Source: DATARR01 sp036376245
GTDB taxonomy: Bacteria; Acidobacteriota; Thermoanaerobaculia; Multivoradales; UBA5704
Direction: 5' to 3'
Assembly: GCA_036376245.1 (NCBI GenBank)
Contig: DASVAS010000037.1
Span: 301,376-365,375, forward strand
DNA: 64,000 nucleotides
This document shows positions 1-7,889 of the stretch, piece after piece. The translations under genes were made by a program, and so were the position numbers. The notes beneath the pieces were generated by a model, which saw only the letters and a program-made list of their open reading frames with translations, was not told where the DNA came from and did no database searches. Position 1 is the stretch's first letter, and each line of letters begins with the position of its first letter.

Positions 1-72
1 GGACCGGGATCCCGCGGCGACGACCGCCGCGAGTAGAAGGAAGCCCATCCAGGGCGCGTACCTAGACGTCAT
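1..72 (-). CDS. N-terminus of a secreted or membrane protein (cut by window edge)
   Basis: A minus-strand frame begins with ATG at 72 and stays open to the window edge, giving MTSRYAPWMGFLLLAAVVAA and a few more residues. This looks like a signal peptide or first membrane segment: a short basic start, a run of Leu/Ala/Val, then small residues. A GGGAG stretch about 10 nt before the ATG could be the ribosome binding site. The gene is divergent from the TldE-like gene. Only 24 residues are visible, so no function can be assigned, and the methionine at residue 9 is an alternative start. Confidence 0.45.
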   Translation of the reverse strand, partial: MTSRYAPWMGFLLLAAVVAAGSRS

Positions 73-190
73 TTCAGTTTTTCTCCCAACTCGATCCACC
101 CTTGGCCCACCCAAGGGTCTGCAAAGAGCAAGCCACTTGAAACATCGATAAACGCTGTATTTTTAACAGCCTCGATGTAGACTCCCGCAA

Positions 191-1519
191 ATGTTCCCCG
201 ATGGTCCGGTGCCTCTCGGCGAAATCGCGGCGCGCCTCGAAGACCTGCTGGACGGCTCGCCGGCCGAGGTCACGGAGATCTCCTGGCTGGAGGTCCGCCG
301 GGGCCAGGAGAGCAACGGCAAGCGCCGGCGCGACAGCTACGAGGTCCACGAGCGCTCGGTCCTGGTGCGGGTCCGCGAGTCGGGCCGCACGGGTCTGCAC
401 CGGACCAGCGTCGCCGGCCCCTCGGACCTCGAGAACGCCCTCCGCGACGCCATGGCCCAGGCGCGCCTCGCGCCCCCCTCGCCGGCCCCCCGGACGCCGC
501 CGGGCCACGACGCATCCGTCTCCACCGCCGGGCTGTGCGACCCCGCCCTGACGGCGATGACGCCGGTCAAGGCCCGCGAGCTCCTGCAGCGCCTGGCGAC
601 CCGGGGAGAGACGGCCCGGATCGGCTGGGCCGACGGGCGCATCGCCGTGGCCGACAGCCGCGGCTTGCGGCGCGCCGCCGAGGTGACCTCCGGTTGGATG
701 GAAGTCGTCTGCGGCCGCCAGCCCGGCGCCGGACGCGCCGCCGCGGCCTCGCGCAGCCTGGCGGACCTGGAGCCCGAGAGGGTTTTCGAGCGGGCGCGCC
801 GCCGCCAGGGTCCGCCCGAGGTCGTCCAACCCCCGGCCGGTCCGGTCCCCCTCCTGCTCTCGCAGGAGGCGACCGCCGGACTGATCGAGCTGCTCAACCG
901 GCACGCCCTCACCTCCGATTCCTTCCATGCGGGAGTGTCCTGCCTCCGCGGCTGTCTGGGACAACCGGTCTTCCACCCCGTGGTCCACCTGCGGGACGAC
1001 CCCACCGACCCGCGCGGCCTCCCCTTCCCGTTCGACCTCATGGGCGCCGCCGCCCGGCCCGTCGACCTGATCCAGGGAGGCGTCGCCGTCACTCCCGCCG
1101 TGGACGACCGCCTGGCCCGCGAGCTGGGCCTGCCGCCCACCCCGCACTGCGTGGCGGCGGACGAGGCCGCGGCCAGCCATCTCTTCCTGCTCCCGGGCGG
1201 CCTCCCGGAGGAGGAGTTGCTGCGGGCCGCCGACGGCGGCGTCTGGGTCCCGGCGCTGGAACCCCTGGAGGCCTTCAATCCCTACGCCCTCCGCTTCCGG
1301 GCGGTCATCCGCGGCGCCCGCCAGATCCACGGCGGCGTCCTCGGCCGGGCGCTCCCCGATCTGGTCTGGGAAGACGACCTCCGGAGCGTGCTTTCCCGGG
1401 TGCTGGGCGTCGGCTCCGAGCTGGTGCCCATCGCCACCGGCGCGGGCCTCTTCCGCGCCACCACCGCGCCGATGCTGGCCGTGGAAGGAGTGACCGGTCT
1501 CTGCTTCGCGGTGGAGTGA
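191..1519 (+). CDS. TldD/PmbA family protein, TldE-like
   Basis: A 442-residue protein of the TldD/TldE (PmbA) family, whose members form a cytoplasmic heterodimer that degrades unfolded peptides and matures some modified peptides. Family features include an N-terminal EITWLEVRRG-type strand with a basic loop, a central HALTSDSFHAGVSCLRG stretch and a C-terminal glycine-rich domain. I see no HExxxH zinc motif, which TldD has and TldE/PmbA lacks, so this is the TldE-like half. No TldD partner is visible; the neighbour to the left is divergent. There is no clear Shine-Dalgarno. TAGACT sits 7 nt before the ATG, so the message may be leaderless. Confidence 0.75.
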   Translation: MFPDGPVPLGEIAARLEDLLDGSPAEVTEISWLEVRRGQESNGKRRRDSYEVHERSVLVRVRESGRTGLHRTSVAGPSDLENALRDAMAQARLAPPSPAPRTPPGHDASVSTAGLCDPALTAMTPVKARELLQRLATRGETARIGWADGRIAVADSRGLRRAAEVTSGWMEVVCGRQPGAGRAAAASRSLADLEPERVFERARRRQGPPEVVQPPAGPVPLLLSQEATAGLIELLNRHALTSDSFHAGVSCLRGCLGQPVFHPVVHLRDDPTDPRGLPFPFDLMGAAARPVDLIQGGVAVTPAVDDRLARELGLPPTPHCVAADEAAASHLFLLPGGLPEEELLRAADGGVWVPALEPLEAFNPYALRFRAVIRGARQIHGGVLGRALPDLVWEDDLRSVLSRVLGVGSELVPIATGAGLFRATTAPMLAVEGVTGLCFAVE

Positions 1520-1521
1520 GG

Positions 1522-2532
1522 CTACTCCCAGATCCTGACCTCGAACCGCCCCGTCGAGTCCGCCGCCCCCCGGTACATCCCTTCCGAGTTGAAGACGAGC
1601 GCGATGGAGCCGTCCCGGGCGACGCCGATCACCCCGCCGTCCCCCGGCTTGAGCTTCTGGTGGATGACCCGGTCGGCGGCCTTTTGCAGCGTCAGGCCGC
1701 CGTACTCCATGAGGGCCGAGATGTCGTGCGCCACGGTGTGCTTGATGAACTGCTCGCCCCAGCCCGTGGCCGAGACGGCGCAGGTCTTGTTGTTGGCGTA
1801 GGTGCCGGCGCCGATCACCGGCACGTCGCCCAGACGCCCGAACCGCTTGTTGGTCATGCCGCCCGTCGAGGTGGCCGCGGCCAGGTTGCCGTGGACGTCC
1901 AGGGCCACCGCGCCCACGGTGTCGAGGTCCTTCTCCTCCTTCGCCTGCTTCTCCTTGCGGAGCGCCTCCTGCCACTGCTCGTACCGCTTCGGCGTGTCGA
2001 AGTAGTCCGGCTTGACGCGCTCCACCTTCATCTCCGTGGCGAACTTCTCGGCGCCCTCCCCCACCATGAAGACGTGGGGGGACTTCTCCATCACCGCGCG
2101 GGCGAGGGAGATGGGGTTCTTGACCGTCTTCAACGCCGCCACCGACCCGCAGGCGAGGTTCCGCCCGTCCATGATGGCGGCGTCCAGCTCGTGGGTCCCC
2201 TCGTGGGTGTAGACCGCCCCCTTGCCGGCGTTGAACAGCGGGTCGTCCTCCAGGAAGCGGACCACCTTCTCCACCGCGTCCAGGCTCGTCCCCCCGTTGC
2301 TGAGCACCTCCCGGCCGGCCTTCAGCGCACCCTCGAGGGAGCGCAGGTACTGCTGCTTCTCCGCCTCCGGCAGCGTCTTGGGGATCGTCCCCGCGCCGCC
2401 ATGGATGGCGAGGGCCCACTTCGGGCCTCCCCCCGGCTTGCTTCCGTCGCCGGGCCGGGAAGACTGGGAGAACGCGAGGACGGGGAACAGCAACAGGAGG
2501 AGGGACAGCGAAGCTTTTCTCATGGCAGGCAT
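1522..2532 (-). CDS. Secreted isoaspartyl peptidase / L-asparaginase (Ntn hydrolase)
   Basis: Plant-type asparaginase/isoaspartyl dipeptidase of 336 residues. This family cleaves isoaspartyl dipeptides or asparagine after autoproteolysis into alpha and beta chains. The motif HGGAGTIP marks the start of the mature alpha chain. DTVGAVALD contains the expected nucleophile and cleavage residue, Thr205 counted from the 2532 start, followed by STGGMTNKRFGRLGDVP and GAGTYA of the substrate pocket. The N-terminus is a signal peptide (MRKASLSLLLLLFPVLAFSQ from the second Met), so the enzyme is exported. It converges with the TldE-like gene, with only 2 nt between the two stops. The start could be either Met, at 2532 or 2523. 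Confidence 0.9.
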   Translation of the reverse strand: MPAMRKASLSLLLLLFPVLAFSQSSRPGDGSKPGGGPKWALAIHGGAGTIPKTLPEAEKQQYLRSLEGALKAGREVLSNGGTSLDAVEKVVRFLEDDPLFNAGKGAVYTHEGTHELDAAIMDGRNLACGSVAALKTVKNPISLARAVMEKSPHVFMVGEGAEKFATEMKVERVKPDYFDTPKRYEQWQEALRKEKQAKEEKDLDTVGAVALDVHGNLAAATSTGGMTNKRFGRLGDVPVIGAGTYANNKTCAVSATGWGEQFIKHTVAHDISALMEYGGLTLQKAADRVIHQKLKPGDGGVIGVARDGSIALVFNSEGMYRGAADSTGRFEVRIWE

Positions 2533-2547
2533 TCTAGCCTGAGGCGA

Positions 2548-4131
2548 TCATTCGTCCCGCCGCAGCAGCACCACGGTCTGGTCGTCCCCCTGGGGACTGC
2601 CCTGGGAGAACTCGCCCACCATGCGGGGGATCTCTTCCATCAGGTCCACCAGCGGCAGGTCCCGCTCCCGCCGCAGCAGCTCCACCAGCCGCTCCATGCC
2701 GAACTCCTCGTCGTCCGGCGCCGTGGCCTCGGTGATGCCGTCGCTGTAGATGCAGAGGATGTCGCCGGGCTCCATGGTGATCGCCCGCGACTGGTAGCGG
2801 GCCTCCGGCAGCAGGCCCAGCGGCAGGCCGCCGGCCTTCAGCTCCTCGTACGAGCCGTCGCGGCGCAGCAGGATCGCCGGGTTGTGCCCCGCGTTCATGT
2901 AGTGGAGGACCCCGGTCTCCGGGCTCAGCTCCGCCAGCAGCATGGTGATGAACTTGTTGGCGGCGCTCGACTCCGCGATGTGGCGGTTCAGGCGCTCCAG
3001 CAGCGAGGGGCCGAAGGGCGCCTGATCCAGCAGCAGCCGCAGGGCCGAGTGCAGCGTCGAGACCATCAGCGCCGCCGGCATCCCCTTGCCCGAGACGTCC
3101 CCCACCACGAGGTTCAGGCGCCCGTCCTGGAGAGGGAAGAGATCGTAATAGTCGCCGCCCACCTGCCGGGCCGGGCGATACCAGCCCGCCACCTGGAACC
3201 CGGGCACCGCCGGCGCGCCCTTGGGAAGGATCTGGCGCTGGATCTCGGAAGCCAGTTGCATCTCCCGCTCCAGGCGCTCCTTCTCCAGCGCCTGGAGGTG
3301 GAGCCGGGCGTTCTCCAGGGCCAGCGCCGCCTGGTTGGCGAACAGCGAGAGCGTGCGGCGGTCCGACGGCAGGAAGGGGCCGACGCCGCGGCGGCTCTCC
3401 TTGTCGCCTACCGCGATCAGGCCCCGCGGGCCGTTCTCGACCTCGATGGGAACGCCCAGGAGATAGCGCGTCCCCGGCAGCAGGTGCGCCGGCGCCGGCC
3501 CGCCGCCAGCGACGAGATCCCGCAGGCCGGGGTCGTCCACCTCGAACCAGGGGGCCGCCTCGCCGCCGAAAGTCCCCGCCAGGCGGTAGCGGCCGTTCTC
3601 CAGGATGTAGAGGGCGCCGCGCCGGGCGTCGAGGAGGGAGACGGCGCGCAGCAGGATCTCCTCCGAGAGGCGGTCGAGGTCCAGGGTGGAGGCGACGGCG
3701 AGGCCCACGTCATAGAGGGCCTCCAGCTCGACGACCCGGTAGTTCACCTGGAACTGCTGTTCCTTGAGATCGGCCTTGAGGCGGCAGCTCTTGAGGGAGC
3801 CGGCCAGGAGGAGGGTCAGGGCCTGGTTCACCGGCCGCTCCCCGCCGTCGCGGGGGGTGTAGAGCAACAGGCCGCCGGGGAACTGGAGACTGCCGAAGCC
3901 GTCCACCGAGGCGCGATTCTCCAGGATCTCCGGCAGCCCCGCCCCGACCGCGGCCTCCCGCTCCAGGGCCTCGCCATGCTGGAGATACAGGCCGGCCGAA
4001 TCGGCCCTGTGCTCGCGCCGCCAGAAGTCGAGCAGCCGCTCCAGAAGCTGGCGCTCGCTCGCCTCGTCGCGGGAAAGGGCCAACAGCTCGTCCCAGGCCT
4101 GCGACGTGCCGGCCGGTACAACGCCCTCCAT
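2548..4131 (-). CDS. GAF-PP2C (SpoIIE/RsbU-type) serine phosphatase
   Basis: A 527-residue regulatory phosphatase. Residues 1-130 have no clear family, about 140-290 form a GAF-like sensor domain, a short coiled coil follows (LQALEKERLEREMQLASEIQ), and about 300-527 form a PP2C/SpoIIE phosphatase. The metal-binding aspartates are present in GGDYYD, GDVSGKG, SDGITE and DDQT, so it should be active. In partner-switching systems this enzyme dephosphorylates the STAS antagonist, encoded here immediately upstream (17 nt gap). AGGAGACATCG precedes the ATG. It is the last gene of the four-gene operon that starts at 5126. The signal sensed by the GAF domain cannot be read from sequence. Confidence 0.9.
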   Translation of the reverse strand: MEGVVPAGTSQAWDELLALSRDEASERQLLERLLDFWRREHRADSAGLYLQHGEALEREAAVGAGLPEILENRASVDGFGSLQFPGGLLLYTPRDGGERPVNQALTLLLAGSLKSCRLKADLKEQQFQVNYRVVELEALYDVGLAVASTLDLDRLSEEILLRAVSLLDARRGALYILENGRYRLAGTFGGEAAPWFEVDDPGLRDLVAGGGPAPAHLLPGTRYLLGVPIEVENGPRGLIAVGDKESRRGVGPFLPSDRRTLSLFANQAALALENARLHLQALEKERLEREMQLASEIQRQILPKGAPAVPGFQVAGWYRPARQVGGDYYDLFPLQDGRLNLVVGDVSGKGMPAALMVSTLHSALRLLLDQAPFGPSLLERLNRHIAESSAANKFITMLLAELSPETGVLHYMNAGHNPAILLRRDGSYEELKAGGLPLGLLPEARYQSRAITMEPGDILCIYSDGITEATAPDDEEFGMERLVELLRRERDLPLVDLMEEIPRMVGEFSQGSPQGDDQTVVLLRRDE

Positions 4132-4148
4132 CGATGTCTCCTAGGCTG

Positions 4149-4499
4149 TCAAGAACGTATCTGGGCTACCGCCGTATCTTCGTCCGCGTAGATGGGAGCA
4201 TACTGCGCGAGCCCCATGATGTGGAAGGTCTTCTCGATCGTCGGAGTCAGGCAGCAGAACCCCAACTTGCCTTCGATCTCAATCATCTTCTCAATGATCT
4301 CGATGAGGATGGAGATGCCGATCGAATTGACGATCTTCGTCCCAGCCAGGTTGAGGAGCAGGACCTTGAAGCCCTCGTCGAGGAGCTTGTAGGCGGCCTT
4401 CGCGATCTCCTCGCCACCCTGGTTGTTGATGTACCCCTCGGTGTAGATCACCGCCAGACCATCGCGGCGATCCACGGTCACGTTGAGGCTCTCAGTCAT
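4149..4499 (-). CDS. STAS-domain anti-sigma-factor antagonist
   Basis: A 116-residue STAS protein of the RsbV/SpoIIAA type. The core LLLNLAGTKIVNSIGISILI carries the usual phosphorylation-site serine at position 59, though it is preceded by Asn where Asp is more common. It should be phosphorylated by the RsbW-like kinase upstream and dephosphorylated by the PP2C enzyme downstream, releasing or sequestering the partner of the kinase. All three genes are on one strand with gaps of about 16 nt, so they form a single operon. No sigma-factor gene is in the cluster, so the final target is unknown. Confidence 0.88.
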   Translation of the reverse strand: MTESLNVTVDRRDGLAVIYTEGYINNQGGEEIAKAAYKLLDEGFKVLLLNLAGTKIVNSIGISILIEIIEKMIEIEGKLGFCCLTPTIEKTFHIMGLAQYAPIYADEDTAVAQIRS

Positions 4500-4515
4500 C
4501 GGCTCGCTCCCGCAT

Positions 4516-4938
4516 TCATCGCAACATCTTGCTCATCACGACGGTCGTCCCCTCCGGTCCGGAGCGGAACTCCACCTCGTCCATGAGCCCCCGAATGATC
4601 TTCATTCCCCAGCCGCGCTTCCGCGGCGAGGTCAGCTTTCCCGCCATCGTGGGCTCTTCCTGGTCGTCCGGCGAGAAGCCGACCCCATTGTCACGAACCA
4701 TGATGCGAAGCTTCTCCGGGAGGACCTGAAAGGTCACATAGACCTCATGGTCGGGCGCATGGCTGTGCTCCAGGGCGTTGATGCAGGCCTCGACCACAGC
4801 CATCCGGACCTCGTCGATTCTATCCGCACTCATGCCGATCGAATCAGCGATGACGGTCGCTGTGCGGCTTGCCTCGATCTCCACCTCGGGGACCATCGGA
4901 AGCGCCAGCTCGACCTCCCTCAGAACGCCTTCAGCCAT
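4516..4938 (-). CDS. RsbW-like anti-sigma kinase (HATPase)
   Basis: A 140-residue GHKL-type serine kinase from the ATG at 4938. It shows the N box EACINALEHSHA, the G1 box DNGVGF and the G2-like GWGMKIIRGLMDE, the ATP-binding signature of the RsbW/SpoIIAB family. Its expected role is to bind a sigma factor or other partner and phosphorylate the STAS protein encoded next. The frame is open much further upstream, but the added residues are a basic shadow of the small membrane gene. The 4938 start, 32 nt after that gene's stop, gives the usual family length. No strong Shine-Dalgarno precedes it. Confidence 0.85.
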   Translation of the reverse strand: MAEGVLREVELALPMVPEVEIEASRTATVIADSIGMSADRIDEVRMAVVEACINALEHSHAPDHEVYVTFQVLPEKLRIMVRDNGVGFSPDDQEEPTMAGKLTSPRKRGWGMKIIRGLMDEVEFRSGPEGTTVVMSKMLR

Positions 4939-4970
4939 GTCCGTACGCGAGCCGCCCAGGCGGAAGTCGA

Positions 4971-5126
4971 TCAGAACGCGAGGAAAAGCTGCAGGGCGTA
5001 GATCACGATGGGATGGACCATGTCTTGTGACAAAAGCCAGCCGAAGCTGACCAGCGAGCCCACGGAGAGCAGCGCCTTGGCCGGCACATAAGGGACGGCG
5101 ACGTGCTTTCGAACCGAGTCTAGCAT
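4971..5126 (-). CDS. 51-aa membrane peptide heading the partner-switch operon
   Basis: A short frame with an excellent ribosome binding site (AGGAGGAACGTC before the ATG at 5126). It encodes MLDSVRKHVAVPYVPAKALL and 31 further residues. Two hydrophobic stretches, about 17-34 and 38-51, make it a likely membrane peptide, ending hydrophobic (QLFLAF). It lies directly upstream of the RsbW-like kinase with the same orientation. I do not recognise a family. The location suggests a membrane anchor or sensor for the regulatory module, but that is inference. Longer versions from 5222 lack a comparable Shine-Dalgarno. Confidence 0.6.
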   Translation of the reverse strand: MLDSVRKHVAVPYVPAKALLSVGSLVSFGWLLSQDMVHPIVIYALQLFLAF

Positions 5127-5268
5127 GACGTTCCTCCTCATCCGCCCCCTTCCTAAGGCAAGCCCGTTGCCAACCCGCCACATCCCTGTCACGGAATCAC
5201 TAACCCCTTCATTACAAGTCATTTACAGAGAGCCCGCGAAAATGGGGAGCAGAATGTCCCGGCAGCGT

Positions 5269-5287
5269 CCGCGACATTTTGTCGCGG
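5269..5287. promoter_or_regulatory. Perfect 8-3-8 palindrome, possible operator
   Basis: CCGCGACA-TTT-TGTCGCGG is a perfect inverted repeat in the 166 bases between the TIR-like gene and the partner-switch operon. The core GACATTTTGTC recurs inverted as GACAAAATGTC at 5355-5365. Two copies of one palindromic core upstream of a regulatory operon fit an operator better than a terminator, since no T-tract follows. Which protein would bind is unknown. Confidence 0.4.
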
Positions 5288-5388
5288 CCTGAGACGGACC
5301 GTCCCGGCGTTATCGGACAGAACGCCCATTCTGCCACGATTTTCAGAGGACTTGGGACAAAATGTCGCAGGCGAGGCAGTTTGTCTTT

Positions 5389-6027
5389 TTAGAGAGGAGC
5401 GGGCTGATTGGCCTGCCAGTTTCGGATGAACTCCATGTACTCGACGATCTCCAGAACTTCGATGTCTCTGCTGGAATAAGAGCGGAGATGAAACGTGGCT
5501 CCTACGCTATCTTTGAAGGCGCTGAATCGCTCCCAAATACTGGACCCGCTTGGTAGGCTTCTTCCCGCAGCAACCCTGAGCCAGTTTCGGACCTCCAAGA
5601 CCAGAATCGCAGGGTCGCCTTCATGAGCCCGGATGTCGTTGCCCGCGATATCGGACAGGACCTTCTGGTAGCGGTAGCGCTCCCGCTCCAAGATCAAGCA
5701 CTGCTTGCGGGTCAGGCGCCCGTTACCGAAGTAGCGTCCCCCCAGGTCGAGCCCTAGCTCAAAAGGCATGTTGAAGCGAGGAAGATCCTCGCTGTGGAGC
5801 GGCTCTATCCTTGAAAGATCGTGGATGCTGAAACGGCAGGAACGGATGAGCTCCTGGATCTTTTGGAATCTCACCTGGCCGGAGTCGGCTCCCTCCAAGG
5901 CAATCCTCGGCCTGAAGCCACACTCCAAGACCGTAAAGATCAGGCACTGAAGGAGAGGCAGGTAGGCAGTGTCGAAGGGACAATTGATAAAAAGATCCCG
6001 CTCGAAATCTCTGGGAGTGGCCGCCAT
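5389..6027 (-). CDS. TIR / deoxyribosyltransferase-like nucleotide-binding protein
   Basis: A 212-residue soluble protein beginning MAATPRDFERDLFINCPFD. The order of motifs (FINCPFD, then a strand-helix with GFRPRIALEGADSGQVR, then CRFSIHDLSR, then FNMPFELGL) follows the layout of TIR-like and nucleoside 2-deoxyribosyltransferase-like domains. In those families the glutamate in the ELG motif is catalytic for cleaving NAD or nucleosides. I assign the fold by this pattern only. It lies 15 nt downstream of a DUF2188-like gene on the same strand, so the two are probably co-expressed. A role as an immune effector is inference. An alternative is an uncharacterised metabolic N-glycosidase. Confidence 0.6.
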   Translation of the reverse strand: MAATPRDFERDLFINCPFDTAYLPLLQCLIFTVLECGFRPRIALEGADSGQVRFQKIQELIRSCRFSIHDLSRIEPLHSEDLPRFNMPFELGLDLGGRYFGNGRLTRKQCLILERERYRYQKVLSDIAGNDIRAHEGDPAILVLEVRNWLRVAAGRSLPSGSSIWERFSAFKDSVGATFHLRSYSSRDIEVLEIVEYMEFIRNWQANQPAPL

Positions 6028-6042
6028 GGAAGAGGGCTCTGT

Positions 6043-6318
6043 CTACACAGCCTGAGCGGAGCTTTCTTTGAAGCTAAACCTCTCCTCGACATCTCCATCC
6101 TTGCGGTGCATGACCAGCACGCCCTGAGACTTCTCAGCGAGCCCACGTGCGTGCTCAACCGCCGCGTCTCGGCTCCGGAAGTAGCGGGTGTATCGAGGGT
6201 TCATGCTGCTGACAATCCAGCGGGTCCGGTAAGGAATGACATGGAATCTGTTTGGCTCCGCGGCTACCTTGCGGAAATCCGTCAGCAGCTCCTCGAATTC
6301 TGTCTTGCTCAGTGCCAT
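6043..6318 (-). CDS. DUF2188-like small protein
   Basis: A 91-residue protein. Its middle reads FHVIPYRTRWIVSS, then RSRDAAVEHARGLAEKSQGV, then LVMHRKDGDVEERFSF, which matches the DUF2188 layout (a W-containing strand, an amphipathic helix with ARxLA, and a final hydrophobic strand ending xHxxDG). The function of the family is unknown. GGGAGGTGTC precedes the ATG, a clear ribosome binding site. The gene leads the two-gene unit with the TIR-like protein, and the pairing suggests a partner or regulator of it. Confidence 0.6.
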   Translation of the reverse strand: MALSKTEFEELLTDFRKVAAEPNRFHVIPYRTRWIVSSMNPRYTRYFRSRDAAVEHARGLAEKSQGVLVMHRKDGDVEERFSFKESSAQAV

Positions 6319-6371
6319 GACACCTCCCGCCGCAAGTATACCATCGGAGACAGCGACGCGGTACCGGGAAC

Positions 6372-7850
6372 CTAGAACCCCTTCCGCTGCAAGGTCTTCC
6401 TATCCACGCCCAGGATCTTCGCCGCCTCGCTCTTGTTGCCGCCGGCCAGCTTGATGATCTTGGTGATGTGCCGGCGCTCCATGGTCGCTAGGTCGAGGGG
6501 CTCGGGAGCGGTCTGCGACGGCGTCGTCCCCAGGAGCGAGCGGATGAGGTCCACGTCGATGTCCCGCTCCGCCAGGGAGACGGCTCCCTCTATTACGTTC
6601 TGAAGCTCGCGGACGTTACCCGGATAGTCGTGGGCCAGCAGCAGGGCCAGGGCCTCGGAACGCAGGGAGGGGACGGGGATCCCCTCGCGGCGGCAGAACT
6701 CCTCCATGAACGCCCGCACCAGGTGGGGGATGTCCTGCTTGCGGTCACGGAGAGGCGGCAGGTCGATCTCCACGCCCTTGAGACGGTAATAGAGGTCCTC
6801 GCGGAACCGCCCCTCGCTCACCAGGGTCTCGAGGTCCCGGTGCGTGGCGGCCACCAGCCGGACGTCGACCGGGATCGGCCGCCGGCCGCCCAGCCGCGTG
6901 ACCTCCCGCTCCTGGAGCGCCCGCAGGAGCCGCACCTGGAGGGAAGGCTCCATGTCGCCGATCTCGTCGAGGAAGAGCGTGCCGCCGTTCGCCAGCTCGA
7001 ACCGGCCGGGCCGCGCCTGAACGCCCGTCGCCACCCCGCCCTCGATGCCGAAGAGCTCGCTCTCCAGCAGCGATTCGGGCAACGCCGCGCAGTTGACGGC
7101 GATCAGCGCCCCCTCGCGTCCCGAGAGGTGATGGAGAAGCTTGGCGACCAGTTCCTTGCCCGTGCCGCTCTCGCCGCGCACCAGGACGTTGACGCCGCGG
7201 GGCGCGACGCGCTCCGCCACCTCCAGCACCCGGCGCATGGGGGGCGCGTAGGCCACGATGCGGCGGCCGGCCACCTCCTGGGCGAGCTGTCCCTTCAGGG
7301 CCTTGTTCTCCTCCTCCAGCCGCTCGCGCTGGGTCTCCAGGCGCTCCACCTGGCGGGCGGCGTCGAGGGAGACGCCGGCCAGGGACGCCACGGAATCCAG
7401 GAACCGGCGGTCGTCCGCCGTGAAGGAGGGGTCCGGATCGCCCCGGACCTCCTTGTCGAGGAGAGCAATGTAGCCGAGGAAGACGCCGCGGTAGGCGAGC
7501 GGCGCGGCCAGGAGCTGCTCGTAGGCCCGCCCGGCCAGCTCGCCGTTCGAGCGGGCCAGGGTATGCCCCTCGGCCAGGAGCTCGCGCCAGATCGGAGCGG
7601 CCAGCAAGGCGTCGCCGGTCGGGGCGTCCTCGATCCAGCCCACCGTGGCGGCGCCCCGGGCGCCGCCGTAGGCGTCCCGCGTCACGGCCACGGCCGCGGC
7701 CGGGTCGAGAGCGGCGGCCACACGGAGCAGCAACTCGTCGACCAGCTCCTGCTCCGGTCTCTGCGCGTGGAGCGCGATGGCCAGGTCGTAGAGCGTCTCG
7801 AGCTGGAGGACCCGCCGCTTTTCGGCCAGGAGGGCGTCGTGCCGAGCCAT
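6372..7850 (-). CDS. GAF-AAA+-Fis regulator with atypical GAFTGA loop
   Basis: A 492-residue enhancer-binding-protein-like regulator. About 20-190 is a GAF sensor, 195-430 an AAA+ domain (Walker A GESGTGKE, Walker B GGTLFLDEIGDM, sensor AATHRDLE), and the C-terminus a Fis-type helix-turn-helix (NKSEAAKILGVDRKTLQRKG). The loop that contacts sigma-54 is normally GAFTGA after ELFG; here the text is ELFGIEGGVATGVQARPGRF, so Phe is lost. ATP hydrolysis looks intact but sigma-54 activation is doubtful. TACAAT sits 6 nt before the ATG, so the message may be leaderless. Its targets are unknown; the downstream secreted-peptide genes are the closest candidates. Confidence 0.88.
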   Translation of the reverse strand: MARHDALLAEKRRVLQLETLYDLAIALHAQRPEQELVDELLLRVAAALDPAAAVAVTRDAYGGARGAATVGWIEDAPTGDALLAAPIWRELLAEGHTLARSNGELAGRAYEQLLAAPLAYRGVFLGYIALLDKEVRGDPDPSFTADDRRFLDSVASLAGVSLDAARQVERLETQRERLEEENKALKGQLAQEVAGRRIVAYAPPMRRVLEVAERVAPRGVNVLVRGESGTGKELVAKLLHHLSGREGALIAVNCAALPESLLESELFGIEGGVATGVQARPGRFELANGGTLFLDEIGDMEPSLQVRLLRALQEREVTRLGGRRPIPVDVRLVAATHRDLETLVSEGRFREDLYYRLKGVEIDLPPLRDRKQDIPHLVRAFMEEFCRREGIPVPSLRSEALALLLAHDYPGNVRELQNVIEGAVSLAERDIDVDLIRSLLGTTPSQTAPEPLDLATMERRHITKIIKLAGGNKSEAAKILGVDRKTLQRKGF

Positions 7851-7889
7851 GAGTCCATTGTAGGGCCAGGGCGCGGCGGCGGCAGCCTC

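Noticed and set aside
74..2419. Minus-strand frame of 781 codons near the left edge
   Set aside because: Antisense to the TldE-like gene and out of frame with the asparaginase; low-complexity Gly/Arg text.
535..4191. A plus-strand frame of over 1200 codons across the asparaginase and phosphatase region
   Set aside because: It lies opposite well-recognised genes and reads as Arg/Pro/Gly-rich text with no motif or ribosome binding site; long antisense frames are common in GC-rich DNA.
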